Shown: piece by piece, positions 8,988 to 17,685 of the stretch
Numbering within the stretch: position 1 is the first letter of the stretch
How the letters are laid out: every line of letters begins with the position of its first letter
Assembly: GCA_016928775.1 (NCBI GenBank)
Contig: JAFGKD010000016.1
Location: forward strand, 1-64,000
From: Candidatus Zhuqueibacterota bacterium
GTDB lineage: Bacteria; Zhuqueibacterota; Zhuqueibacteria; Residuimicrobiales; Krinioviventaceae
DNA: 64,000 nt
Direction of reading: 5' to 3'
Notes under the pieces: model-generated
Database searches by the model: none
The model's input: the letters and a program-made list of their open reading frames with translations, nothing else
What the model was told of the DNA's origin: nothing
Translations under genes and position numbers: made by a program

Positions 8988-10325
8988 ATGCTCAAATTGC
9001 TCTTGCTGCTTTTCTCCATTGTGTTTATCATCTTTTCGACAACGCGGTTGCGGCTGCATCCTTTCTTGGCTTTGCTCTTCACATCAATCGGTTATGGCCT
9101 GGCTTCAGCTATGCCCATGGATCAGATCATCGAATCCATCAACAGCGGTTTTGGCGGCACGCTCGGGCATATCGGTATTGTCATTATCGCCGGGACGATC
9201 ATTGGCACGTTTCTGGAAAAATCCGGTGGGGCATATGCTTTGGCGGAGACTATTTTGCACAAAATTGGCGTCAAAAGAATTATTCCGGCGATGGGCATCA
9301 TTGGCTACATTGTTTCCATTCCAGTCTTCGCCGACTCCGGTTTTGTGATTTTATCGCCGTTGAACAAGACGCTCAGCAAACGCGCCGGCATCTCGCTCGC
9401 AGCCACCGCGATTGTCTTGTCACTTTGCTTGACAATTTCCCACACTCTCATGCCACCAACACCCGGACCAATTGCTGCCGCAGGATTGCTGGGAGCGGAT
9501 CTTGGATTGGTCATTTTATTCGCCACGCCCGTCAGCATCATCGTTATGGTATTGGCCTGGATTTTTTCCGACAAGGTGGCGAAACGCGTCTGGATTGATC
9601 CCAATCCAGAGGTGACAACTGAACACGTACAAAAGGTGGCAAAAGACGTGCCCGGCGCGCTTAAAGCAGTTTTGCCGATTTTCGTTCCGATTGCGCTGAT
9701 CGTGGCAAAATCAATCGCTGATATGCCATCTCACCCGCTCGGCCAGGGCGTTCTGTCCGATCTTGTGACCTTTATCGGTACACCGGTTATCGCGTTATTC
9801 ATCGGTGTTATATTGGCATTTACGCTGCCGAAAAAGCTGAAAACCGAAATGTTGTCACAGCCCGGCTGGGTCGGAGAGGCGCTGACACATGCGGCTATCA
9901 TCATCATGATCACCGGCGCCGGCGGAGTATTCGGGAAAATGCTGCAAAACTCAGGCATTGCAAAAGTCATTGGCGATATTTTGTCCGGTGTCCATCTGGG
10001 CTTGTGGCTGCCCTTTATTTTGGCTGCCGCAATCAAGACAGCGCAGGGCTCATCGACCGTCGCAATCATCACAACAGCATCGATAATTGCGCCGCTGATG
10101 CAACCATTGGGTTACACCTCGCCGGCCATGCGCGCCCTGGTTGTTTTGACTATCGGCAGCGGTGCCATGGTCGTTTCACACGCCAATGACAGCTTTTTTT
10201 GGGTGGTCACGCAAATGTCCAATATGGATGTCAATACAGGCTACAAGCTGCACAGCTTGGGTACATTGGTCATCGGCGTGTGCGCCGCGCTGCTTGTTTG
10301 GTTTCTCAGTCTTTTTATCTCGTAA
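8988..10325 (+). CDS. GntP family permease (gluconate/aldonate:H+ symporter, YjhF-like)
   Basis: A 445-aa integral membrane protein with about 12 hydrophobic helices. Family features include FGGTLGHIGIVIIAGTIIG, PVFADSGFVILSPLNK, HTLMPPTPGP and AAAIKTAQGSSTVAIITTAS. GntP proteins carry gluconate or related aldonates into the cytoplasm with protons. The position between the pentonate dehydratase and the keto-deoxypentonate aldolase parallels yjhF in E. coli, so the likely cargo is a pentonate. The 72-nt gap from the dehydratase carries the inverted repeat at 8901-8952; the start has a weak AAAGG-type site. Confidence 0.93.
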   Translation: MLKLLLLLFSIVFIIFSTTRLRLHPFLALLFTSIGYGLASAMPMDQIIESINSGFGGTLGHIGIVIIAGTIIGTFLEKSGGAYALAETILHKIGVKRIIPAMGIIGYIVSIPVFADSGFVILSPLNKTLSKRAGISLAATAIVLSLCLTISHTLMPPTPGPIAAAGLLGADLGLVILFATPVSIIVMVLAWIFSDKVAKRVWIDPNPEVTTEHVQKVAKDVPGALKAVLPIFVPIALIVAKSIADMPSHPLGQGVLSDLVTFIGTPVIALFIGVILAFTLPKKLKTEMLSQPGWVGEALTHAAIIIMITGAGGVFGKMLQNSGIAKVIGDILSGVHLGLWLPFILAAAIKTAQGSSTVAIITTASIIAPLMQPLGYTSPAMRALVVLTIGSGAMVVSHANDSFFWVVTQMSNMDVNTGYKLHSLGTLVIGVCAALLVWFLSLFIS

Positions 10326-10338
10326 ATGCCTCAAACAA

Positions 10339-10355
10339 CTTGCTGAAAAAGCAAG
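10339..10355. other. Short hairpin between permease and aldolase genes
   Basis: CTTGCT (10339-10344) and AGCAAG (10350-10355) form a 6-bp stem with a GAAAA loop. No T-run follows, so it is probably an intercistronic stem rather than a terminator. Confidence 0.35.
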
Positions 10356-10388
10356 GAATGTCTATTTTACTGAGAGGAAGAATAGGAT

Positions 10389-11285
10389 ATGTCCCATAAA
10401 ACAAATTTGGCCGGCGTTTTTGCACCAGTGAACACGCCTTTTCTTAAAGATGAATTGCGACTGGATCATTTGCGAGAAAATCTCGAGTTTTACGCTCAAT
10501 CCAAACTCAAGGGCCTTTTAGCGTTGGGTTCGAATGGTGAATTTCGCAGTTTGACAGACAGAGAGCAATGGCAGGTGCTTGAGATATTTGCCGAATTCAA
10601 AGGTGATAAAATTATTTTAGTGGGCACAGCATGTGAATCCACGTGTGAGACCATTGAAAAATCCAAACGCGTCGCAGATATGGGATTTGAATATGTCAGC
10701 GTGCTCACGCCCGGCTATTTTGCCAAATTTATGACCGGCGATGTGCTGCGTGCCCATTTTGAAAAAATTGCCGACGCCAGTCCTATTCCCATGCTCATCT
10801 ATAATGCGCCGCAGTTCACCGGTGGCGTTGTAATTCCGCCGACAACGCTGGCGATGTTGGCGAAACATCCCAATATTGTCGGCATCAAAGATTCTTCGTC
10901 AGAGGGGCCGGGAAAATATTTGAATGTCATGGATATACAAGAGGATTTTCATATTCTCTCGGGATCAAGCAGCTCTTTCTATCCGTCACTTTTTATCGGC
11001 GCGTGTGGCGGCATCATCTCTTTGGCGAATGTTTTCCCGGATAGTGTTGTTGACTTGTACGAAGCCTGGTGCGACAAGGATTATGCAAGAGGCCAGTACC
11101 TGCATCTTCGCCTGGGACGACTGACGGCCGCTGTCTCCGGTTCTTACGGTGTCGCCGGCGTCAAAGCAGCGATGAATATCGTTGGCTTGAAAGGTGATGA
11201 GCCGAGATCACCCATGTTGCCTGCACCGAAGAGCGAGGTTGACAAGATACGCGCAGCGATGTTAGGCGAGGGATTTTTGGACTAA
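10389..11285 (+). CDS. DapA/NanA-family aldolase, probable 2-keto-3-deoxypentonate aldolase (YjhH/YagE-like)
   Basis: A 298-aa class I aldolase of the dihydrodipicolinate synthase superfamily (TIM barrel). The Schiff-base lysine is Lys167 in NIVGIKDSS, the catalytic tyrosine is Tyr138 in MLIYNAP, and the pyruvate-binding loop is seen as GSNGEFRSLT. Length is typical. With the pentonate dehydratase immediately upstream, the most likely reaction is cleavage of 2-keto-3-deoxypentonate to pyruvate and glycolaldehyde. Dihydrodipicolinate synthase itself or N-acetylneuraminate lyase is less likely given the context. The FGGY kinase begins 4 nt after its stop. Confidence 0.9.
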   Translation: MSHKTNLAGVFAPVNTPFLKDELRLDHLRENLEFYAQSKLKGLLALGSNGEFRSLTDREQWQVLEIFAEFKGDKIILVGTACESTCETIEKSKRVADMGFEYVSVLTPGYFAKFMTGDVLRAHFEKIADASPIPMLIYNAPQFTGGVVIPPTTLAMLAKHPNIVGIKDSSSEGPGKYLNVMDIQEDFHILSGSSSSFYPSLFIGACGGIISLANVFPDSVVDLYEAWCDKDYARGQYLHLRLGRLTAAVSGSYGVAGVKAAMNIVGLKGDEPRSPMLPAPKSEVDKIRAAMLGEGFLD

Positions 11286-11289
11286 ATTT

Positions 11290-12654
11290 ATGCAGAATTG
11301 CGCGATTTTAGCCGTCGATATTGGCACCACGGGATTAAAGATGGGGATTTATACGCCCATCGAAGATGATCTGGTTCTGGTGAAACAATATGCCGAGCCA
11401 TATCAGATCAACAGCTATAACAACGGGCTTTGCGGTGATATTGAACCGGAAAAATGGCTTGCGGCTTTTCGTAACGGCTGTCACGCACTGCAGCCGGATA
11501 TTGGGCGAATCGAGGTCATTTCACTGTCCGGCACGACTCCCGGCTTGACGGCCATGGATGAACACGGCCAGGCGCTCTCTCCAGCCATCCTGATGCTCGA
11601 TCAACGTTCACGCAAGCAAGCGCAGCGCATCATCGACACCATCGGCCTCGAATTCCTTTTGCAGCACACCGGCAATATGCCGGTGGCGGGCGGCTGTTCT
11701 TTGGCGAGCATTTTGTGGATCAGGGAGCATTTGGCTGATGTCTACCGCAGAACCTTTAAATTCGGACACTCCAATACAGTGATCGGATATTGGCTAACTG
11801 GACAGTGGGGCATTGATCCATCGTCGGCGTCACTCTCGGCGCTGTATAATACGGTCAAAAATGATCTCACCTGGAATGTTGATATCTTGCAGGCTTTTGA
11901 TTTATCTCTTGATATGTTGCCGCCAGTCAAGCACGCTGCGGATAGCCTAGGTCATGTCACGTCCGAGTTGTGCGCGCAACTGGGATTTCAATCACCTCCG
12001 TACGTTGTGATCGGCGGCAATGATGCGGTGTTAGCGGCTTATTCTGCCGGAATTTATTCGCCCGGGCAGATCATAAACGTCAATGGTACATGCGAGATCA
12101 CGCTGGTCTGTTTAGGCGAATGTATTCCTTCGCCGAACTACAATATTCGGGCGCATGTCATAGGGGATCGATGGCTCACCTTGCATGTGATGAATGCCGG
12201 CGGCAAGGCGTACGAATGGTTCAAAAATTTATTTTGTCGTGACATGACCGAGGAAAAGTTTTATGGGAAATTCATCCCGCAGGCACTAGAACTATGGCTG
12301 CAAAAACAAAGCGATGTTTTCTATGATCCCTATCTTCTAGGATCTCGTTATTCGCAGCAGTCACTTAAAGCAAAGCTGGAAGGTTTGACCGTCGATACGT
12401 CGCGCGAAGAGCTGTTAGCAGCATTAACGAAAGGACTGTGCGAATATCAAAAACGTCATCTGCAGGACATGCAGCTAATTGTTGCGCTACAATCGCCGAT
12501 AAAACTGACCGGAGGCGCGTTGAATGACGCGATTATTCGTGCCAAAAAGCAATGGTATTGGGCAACGGACTATGAAATCGTCGAACAATCATCGCTGCGT
12601 GGTGCGGCGATATTGGGTTTAACTTACATCGAGCAACATGGAGGTGTAGCATGA
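11290..12654 (+). CDS. FGGY-family carbohydrate kinase
   Basis: A 454-aa sugar kinase of the ASKHA fold. The N-terminal phosphate loop is DIGTTGLKMGIY, the likely catalytic base is Asp245 in IGGNDAV, and INVNGTCEI and NAGGKAYEWF match the nucleotide-binding half. It is slightly shorter than typical xylulokinase or gluconokinase (about 490-500 aa). Substrate cannot be assigned; a ketopentose or deoxy sugar from the same locus is likely, giving a phosphorylative branch beside the dehydratase-aldolase route. The stop overlaps the start of the GH127 gene by ATGA (12651-12654). Confidence 0.88.
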   Translation: MQNCAILAVDIGTTGLKMGIYTPIEDDLVLVKQYAEPYQINSYNNGLCGDIEPEKWLAAFRNGCHALQPDIGRIEVISLSGTTPGLTAMDEHGQALSPAILMLDQRSRKQAQRIIDTIGLEFLLQHTGNMPVAGGCSLASILWIREHLADVYRRTFKFGHSNTVIGYWLTGQWGIDPSSASLSALYNTVKNDLTWNVDILQAFDLSLDMLPPVKHAADSLGHVTSELCAQLGFQSPPYVVIGGNDAVLAAYSAGIYSPGQIINVNGTCEITLVCLGECIPSPNYNIRAHVIGDRWLTLHVMNAGGKAYEWFKNLFCRDMTEEKFYGKFIPQALELWLQKQSDVFYDPYLLGSRYSQQSLKAKLEGLTVDTSREELLAALTKGLCEYQKRHLQDMQLIVALQSPIKLTGGALNDAIIRAKKQWYWATDYEIVEQSSLRGAAILGLTYIEQHGGVA

Positions 12655-14615
12655 AAAAAACGTTTTCACCTTTACTGCTTTTTTCTTTGGTGATCTTGTG
12701 CGCCAGGGAGAAAACTGCGCCGGATTATCCCATCCAGCCGGTACCATTTACGTACGTTCAATTGACGGACTCTTTCTGGAGTCACCGTCTGGAGATCAAT
12801 CGAGAGGTCACCATTCCGTCAGCTTTACGTAAATGTGAGAAAACCGGGCGAATACGAAATTTTGAAATTGCTGCCGGACAACAAGATGGCGAGTTTCAGT
12901 CGCCCTATCCTTTTGATGATTCGGACGTCTATAAAATAATAGAAGGCGCCGCCTATTCGCTGGCGACATTTCCGGATGAAAAATTGTCAGCCTATCTTGA
13001 CAGTCTCATCGCAAAAATTGCAGCAGCGCAAGAAGACGACGGCTATCTTATGACCTGGCGTACAATAAATCCGAATAAACCACCGACAGAATGGTCCGGA
13101 AGCGCCGAGCGCTGGTCAGATATTGGCGGCGGGCATGAGCTCTACAATGCCGGACATATGTATGAAGCCGCTGTCGCACATTATCAGGTGACCGGGAAAC
13201 GGAATTTCCTCGATGTGGCGATCAAAAATGCTGATCTGATTTATAACACGTTTGGTCCCGGCAAACTCATGCAGCCTCCGGGTCATCAGGAAATTGAAAT
13301 CGGTTTGGTCAAACTGTATCGTGTGACTGGCGAGAAGAAATACCTTGACCTGGCACAGTTCTTCATCGATCAGCGCGGCAATTCTGCCGGCCATGAATTA
13401 TATGGCGCCTATTCGCAGGATCACCGACCCATTTTTGAGCAGAACGAGGCGGTTGGGCATGCGGTGCGCGCCGGCTATTTTTACTCCGGCGTGGCGGATG
13501 TCGCCGCGCTCACAGGGGAACAGGCATATATTGATGCTATCGATAACATTTGGGAGAATGTCGTCTCGAAAAAATTATACATCACGGGTGGTATTGGTGC
13601 GCGACGGCACGGCGAAGCATTCGGCGACAACTATGAGCTGCCGAATGCCAACGCCTACAATGAAACATGCGCGGCTATTGCCAATGTCATGTGGAATTTT
13701 CGCATGTTCCTGCTGAAAGGCGAATCCAAATACATCGATGTGCTGGAGCGAACACTGTATAACGGCCTGCTCTCCGGCATTTCCCTCGAGGGCGATACCT
13801 ATTTTTATCCAAATCCTCTTGCCTCTGATGGCGTGGCCGCTTTTAACCAGGGCGCGACGACTCGCAAGGAGTGGTTCAATTGTTCGTGTTGTCCGTCAAA
13901 TATCTCGCGTTTTATTCCTTCATTGCCCGGTTATTTTTATGCCCACCGAGACGACACGATCTATGTTAATCTTTACGCTGCAAGTCACGCCCAGGTCGAG
14001 TTGAAGAGCGGTCTCGTTCAAATAAGCCAGGAGACAGATTATCCATGGGATGGCAGAATCAAATTGATCGTCAAACCGGAAAAGGTCACACATTTTATTG
14101 TTAAACTGCGCCTGCCCGGCTGGTCGCAACATCAGCCGGTGCCAGGCGATCTCTATACTTATATTGATACCGAATCCTCCGCCATCGAGCTCACGATCAA
14201 CGGTCAACTGCAGAAGACTGATTACCATAACGGCTTCCTTAAAATGACCAGGGAGTGGCAGTCCGGCGACACGATTGAATTGTCGCTGCCGATGCGCGTG
14301 CATAAAGTGGAGGCGCATGTCGCAGTTGCCGAGGATAGCGGCAAGATCGCGCTGGAACGCGGACCGATTGTCTATTGTGCAGAAGCTGTCGACAATTTTG
14401 GCAAGGTGACCAATCTGGCACTTGATCCCGGTTCAGATTTTTTAAGTGATTTTTTTGAGTATGTGCTCAACGGTGTTGTCGTTGTACGCGGATTCGCCGC
14501 GCGCACAGACAAAAATAGCCAACTGCAAGACTTTCGCGCCATACCCTACTACGCCTGGAATCATCGCGGTGTTGGCGAAATGGCGGTTTGGCTGCCAATG
14601 GCTCTATTTCGCTGA
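12651..14615 (+). CDS. GH127-family beta-L-arabinofuranosidase (DUF1680)
   Basis: A 654-aa exported glycosidase. Residues 1-18 form a hydrophobic signal ending at a Cys (a poor lipobox). The GH127 Zn/thiolate centre is clear: Glu338-x-Cys340 in NETCAAI and Cys411-x-Cys413-Cys414 in FNCSCCPSN. In the characterised Bifidobacterium enzyme HypBA1 the equivalent residues coordinate zinc and supply the cysteine nucleophile. It would release L-arabinofuranose from beta-linked arabino-oligosaccharides or side chains. The ordered end is GEMAVWLP; the last five residues (MALFR) run out of frame into what looks like the remnant of another gene (14596-14724). Coupled to the FGGY kinase by a 4-nt overlap. 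Confidence 0.93.
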   Translation: MKKTFSPLLLFSLVILCAREKTAPDYPIQPVPFTYVQLTDSFWSHRLEINREVTIPSALRKCEKTGRIRNFEIAAGQQDGEFQSPYPFDDSDVYKIIEGAAYSLATFPDEKLSAYLDSLIAKIAAAQEDDGYLMTWRTINPNKPPTEWSGSAERWSDIGGGHELYNAGHMYEAAVAHYQVTGKRNFLDVAIKNADLIYNTFGPGKLMQPPGHQEIEIGLVKLYRVTGEKKYLDLAQFFIDQRGNSAGHELYGAYSQDHRPIFEQNEAVGHAVRAGYFYSGVADVAALTGEQAYIDAIDNIWENVVSKKLYITGGIGARRHGEAFGDNYELPNANAYNETCAAIANVMWNFRMFLLKGESKYIDVLERTLYNGLLSGISLEGDTYFYPNPLASDGVAAFNQGATTRKEWFNCSCCPSNISRFIPSLPGYFYAHRDDTIYVNLYAASHAQVELKSGLVQISQETDYPWDGRIKLIVKPEKVTHFIVKLRLPGWSQHQPVPGDLYTYIDTESSAIELTINGQLQKTDYHNGFLKMTREWQSGDTIELSLPMRVHKVEAHVAVAEDSGKIALERGPIVYCAEAVDNFGKVTNLALDPGSDFLSDFFEYVLNGVVVVRGFAARTDKNSQLQDFRAIPYYAWNHRGVGEMAVWLPMALFR

Positions 14616-14724
14616 CGGCACCCGGAACCGGTCGATTTTCCTGGTTCAGCACCTTGATGACGACAAAACCGATTCCTATTGGCCGATGAATAAAGAGATG
14701 ACTGTCTTTGGTTTTAAACCGTAA
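14596..14724 (+). pseudogene. C-terminal remnant of a lost gene, fused out of frame to the GH127 gene
   Basis: In the +1 frame relative to the GH127 gene, 14596-14724 encodes QWLYFADGTRNRS, then a Leu/Val-rich strand, HLDDDKTDSYWPMNKEM and a final TVFGFKP before a stop. This reads like the conserved C-terminus of a protein and has no start or ribosome site of its own. The GH127 protein ends normally just upstream and then has five unrelated residues. The pattern fits a deletion that removed the body of a neighbouring gene. An assembly error is the alternative. I do not recognise the donor family. Confidence 0.45.
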
Positions 14725-14760
14725 AAAAGCATACAATTTTAATAACTATTTGAGGCTACT

Positions 14761-15735
14761 ATGAAACCATTTAAAGAATACACCAGGCGTCGTTTCATAA
14801 AAACGACTTCGGGGTTCGCCGCAGGGATGGGCATGCTGTCGTGTGCAAAAAAGGGAGCGGATCCCAGTGATAAACCTGTTGAAGGTCAGTTGCCAAAGCG
14901 ACCATTGGGCAAAACGGGCATAAGCGTTTCCATGTTATCTTTTGGTGGCGGTTCGCAGTTTATGGCCAATGCAAACGGGGTGTGGGAACCGCTGCTCGAA
15001 CGGGCGCTGGCTTTGGGAATCAATTTTTACGATACATCAATCGATTACAATGGTAGCGAAGAACGATATGCGGAAATATTGGCACCGATTCGTCAAAATG
15101 TATACATCTGCTCCAAATTTAATGGCATGAAGGATAATTGTCGCGATGCCGAAGTGATGAAACAGGAATTGGCGACATCCCTGGCGCGTTTGAAAACGGA
15201 TTATCTTGATGTCTATATGCTGCATTCGGTAGATGCTAATGATGATGTCAAAACATGTGCGCCAGTGTTTGAAGAGATGCTAAAACTCAAAGACCAGGGT
15301 GTTATCAAACACCTCGGTTTTTCCAGTATGGATAGCGCGGAAAAATCACGCGATTTTATCGTCAATTTTGATTTTGATGTCTGTATGCTCGCCATCAATC
15401 CCACCCGATACGGAAATTATGAAGAGATAGCCATGCCAGAGGCGATCAAAAAGAACATGGGTGTCTTTGCCATGAAAGTGATGCGCGATGTTGTCGGTGT
15501 GAACGGCGCCACAGCGGAAGTGCTTTTGGCCTGGGCCCTGGATCGTGACGGTATTGCCTCAGCGGTCATCGGCCATAAAGGATTGGATGTGCTCGAGCAG
15601 AACGCGCAACTCACGCTGCAATACACACCAAATGAATTGTCAAAACAGCAGCGGGATCTCGAAGACCGTCTACGGCCCCTTGCCGGACCGCATGCCTTGT
15701 GCTGGGCACACCCTTCTTATCGAGATGTGGCGTGA
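14761..15735 (+). CDS. Aldo/keto reductase with Tat-like signal
   Basis: A 324-aa aldo/keto reductase. The N-terminus TRRRFIKTTSGFAAGMGMLSC looks like a Tat signal that ends at a Cys, so export (possibly as a lipoprotein) is likely. The catalytic tetrad is recognisable: Asp and Tyr in NFYDTSIDYNGSEERY, Lys in VYICSKFNG and His in YMLHSVD. ALDRDGIASAVIGHKG corresponds to the NADPH-binding C-terminal part. Proteins of this shape are frequent in sugar-degradation loci beside Gfo/Idh/MocA enzymes. Substrate unknown; reduction or oxidation of a released sugar is the likely role. Confidence 0.85.
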   Translation: MKPFKEYTRRRFIKTTSGFAAGMGMLSCAKKGADPSDKPVEGQLPKRPLGKTGISVSMLSFGGGSQFMANANGVWEPLLERALALGINFYDTSIDYNGSEERYAEILAPIRQNVYICSKFNGMKDNCRDAEVMKQELATSLARLKTDYLDVYMLHSVDANDDVKTCAPVFEEMLKLKDQGVIKHLGFSSMDSAEKSRDFIVNFDFDVCMLAINPTRYGNYEEIAMPEAIKKNMGVFAMKVMRDVVGVNGATAEVLLAWALDRDGIASAVIGHKGLDVLEQNAQLTLQYTPNELSKQQRDLEDRLRPLAGPHALCWAHPSYRDVA

Positions 15736-15836
15736 AAAAGGAATCAGAAATGGCTTGAGAGAGTAACCATGAGTTTCAGAAATATAAACCAGCTAATATG
15801 GTGCCCACGGCGGTTTAAATTTAAAAGGAGAAGAGA

Positions 15837-17462
15837 ATGAAGTCTTTTATAGCAATTTTTCTGATCGCCCCTTTGATACTTGGTGCCGCAGAGCAGGTGG
15901 AACAGTGGGGACTGTATGAAACGACTTTTACCAGCAACAAAACGTATGAAAATCCACTTTACGATGTCAGGGATTTCAAGATCGAATTTACCTCTCGCAG
16001 TGGCCGCAGCAGAACAATAAACGGCTTTTGGGATGGCGGCGACATCTGGAAAGTTCGCTTTTGTCCGGATGAGGTGGGCACCTGGACCTTTAAAACATCA
16101 TGCTCGGAAAAAGACAATTCCGGGTTGTCCGGGGTAACGGGATCGTTTGAATGCCTGAAAAACTCCAGTGATTTAATGATTTATCAGCATGGCGCCATTA
16201 CTCGAGCGAAAGGTGACTATCATCTCATCTATGCGGATGGGACGCCCTTTTTTTACGTCGCCTGCACGGCGTGGAACGGGGCGCTGCGATCCAATGAAGA
16301 AGAATGGGATTATTATCTGCAGCATCGCAAAGATCATTTTTATAATGTCATCCAGTTTGTCACCACGCCCTGGCGCGGTTGTGAGGCGGATCGTGAAGGC
16401 CAGGTGGCATTTACCGGCAGCGGCCGCATCAAGCTGAATGTGGATTTTTACAAACGATTGGACGGTAAAATCAGACGCATCAATGATTATGGTTTGGTTG
16501 CGGCGCCAGTGTTGTTATGGGCATTACCTTTTGGCGATGGCCGCCATCTGAGCCCTGGCTATTATCTGCCACAAGACGAAGCGATTTTATTGGCAAAATA
16601 TATGGTCGCGCGTTATGGCGGCTATCACGTCATCTGGATTTTAGGCGGTGATGGCCGCTATATCAATGAATATGAACAGCGCTGGAAAAACATTGGCCGC
16701 GGCGTATTCGGCGACAACCCGCCGGGCCTGGTCGCGCAACATCCGCATGGTCGTTCCTGGATCGGCGATGCTTGCGCCGATGAGGAGTGGCTCGACATCA
16801 TCGGTTACCAATCGAGTCATAGCAACAACCAGGCAACCGTCGATTGGATCAACAAAGGCCCAATGGCGCAACAATGGGATAAATTGCCGGCGCGTCCGAT
16901 CATCAATCTGGAGCCGAATTATGAAGAAATTCGTTTTGTGATCACCGCACAAGATGTCCGAAACGCATCTTACTGGAGCGTGTTCGCCACACCAATGGCC
17001 GGCATCACGTATGGTGCCAATGGTATCTGGCCGTGGTTGTACGAAGGCGAAAGAATATTGAACCATCGCGATTCCGGCGGCGTCACCTCATGGCGGCAAT
17101 CGCTCGATTTTCCAGGCAGCATTCAGATCGGTTATTTGTCGCAGTTTATCCAGTCGCTGGATTGGTGGACGCTAAAGCCGGCGCCGCACATTCTGGTCGA
17201 ACAGCCGGGAGACGTACAGTTCAACCATTTCATTTCAGTCATGAAAACCGATACGGATGATATGATTTTAGCCTATGTGCCTCAGCCGTCGATTGTCAAA
17301 CTGTACAATCCACATCGATACCGATATGCAGGGAAGTGGTTCGATCCTGCTGCAAATCGGTATGGGCCTGCGGATGTGAACACAAATAATGGCGTAATAA
17401 GCGCGACGTCGACATTTGAAGCGGATGCTGTTCTGATTTTATCAAGGCAGGATGTTCAGTAA
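15837..17462 (+). CDS. Secreted DUF5060/DUF4038 glycoside hydrolase, apiosidase-like
   Basis: A 541-aa secreted protein (signal peptide residues 1-18). An N-terminal Ig-like DUF5060 domain (about 20-115; WGLYETTFTSNKTYENPLYDV and GTWTFKTSCSEKDNSG) is followed by a TIM-barrel DUF4038 domain (about 120-440) with ADGTPFFYVACTAWN, HVIWILGGDGRY and IINLEPNYEE, and a C-terminal beta-sandwich (about 455-540). The acidic residues in GGDGRY and NLEP are candidate catalytic residues by position in the barrel. This fold includes the GH140 apiosidases that act on rhamnogalacturonan-II, so a pectin side-chain activity is plausible. A good AGGAGA ribosome site precedes the start. No T9SS tail. Confidence 0.82.
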   Translation: MKSFIAIFLIAPLILGAAEQVEQWGLYETTFTSNKTYENPLYDVRDFKIEFTSRSGRSRTINGFWDGGDIWKVRFCPDEVGTWTFKTSCSEKDNSGLSGVTGSFECLKNSSDLMIYQHGAITRAKGDYHLIYADGTPFFYVACTAWNGALRSNEEEWDYYLQHRKDHFYNVIQFVTTPWRGCEADREGQVAFTGSGRIKLNVDFYKRLDGKIRRINDYGLVAAPVLLWALPFGDGRHLSPGYYLPQDEAILLAKYMVARYGGYHVIWILGGDGRYINEYEQRWKNIGRGVFGDNPPGLVAQHPHGRSWIGDACADEEWLDIIGYQSSHSNNQATVDWINKGPMAQQWDKLPARPIINLEPNYEEIRFVITAQDVRNASYWSVFATPMAGITYGANGIWPWLYEGERILNHRDSGGVTSWRQSLDFPGSIQIGYLSQFIQSLDWWTLKPAPHILVEQPGDVQFNHFISVMKTDTDDMILAYVPQPSIVKLYNPHRYRYAGKWFDPAANRYGPADVNTNNGVISATSTFEADAVLILSRQDVQ

Positions 17463-17527
17463 CAGTCAATCAGTAAATAAATTGAACGAAAAATGGAATT
17501 TCAGCCCCTGCAGAATGTATGGAAATT

Positions 17528-17550
17528 GTGCACAAGAGATTGCACTTTTT
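17528..17550 (+). terminator. Weak candidate intrinsic terminator after the carbohydrate operon
   Basis: GTGCA (17528-17532) pairs with TGCAC (17541-17545) and is followed by TTTTT (17546-17550). The stem has only 5 bp, so it is a weak candidate, but the position between the two functional regions is right. Confidence 0.3.
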
Positions 17551-17611
17551 ACGCTTGTGAGGCTTGTACGAAATAAAACTGAATACACTGCTGTTGATAA
17601 GTGAAAAGAAT

Positions 17612-17617
17612 TATAAT
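17612..17617 (+). promoter_or_regulatory. Perfect TATAAT -10 element upstream of the FHIPEP/NTPase island
   Basis: TATAAT lies 69 nt upstream of the first island gene (start 17686). No good -35 hexamer is found 16-18 nt upstream, so promoter function is only suggested. Confidence 0.3.
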
Positions 17618-17685
17618 AGTTGCAGGGGCAGTATTCTATTGCAGAATTTTCTCTCCAAGCGTACAAGTTAAAAGAAAGAAGAGCT

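Noticed and set aside
10389..11285. Housekeeping dihydrodipicolinate synthase (dapA)
   Set aside because: Family motifs fit, but the pentonate dehydratase and GntP context makes a keto-deoxypentonate aldolase more likely.
15770..15840. A 23-codon upstream frame (starts MSFRNINQ) overlapping the start of the DUF4038 gene
   Set aside because: It lacks a clear ribosome site and any recognisable pattern; chance overlap is more likely than a leader peptide.
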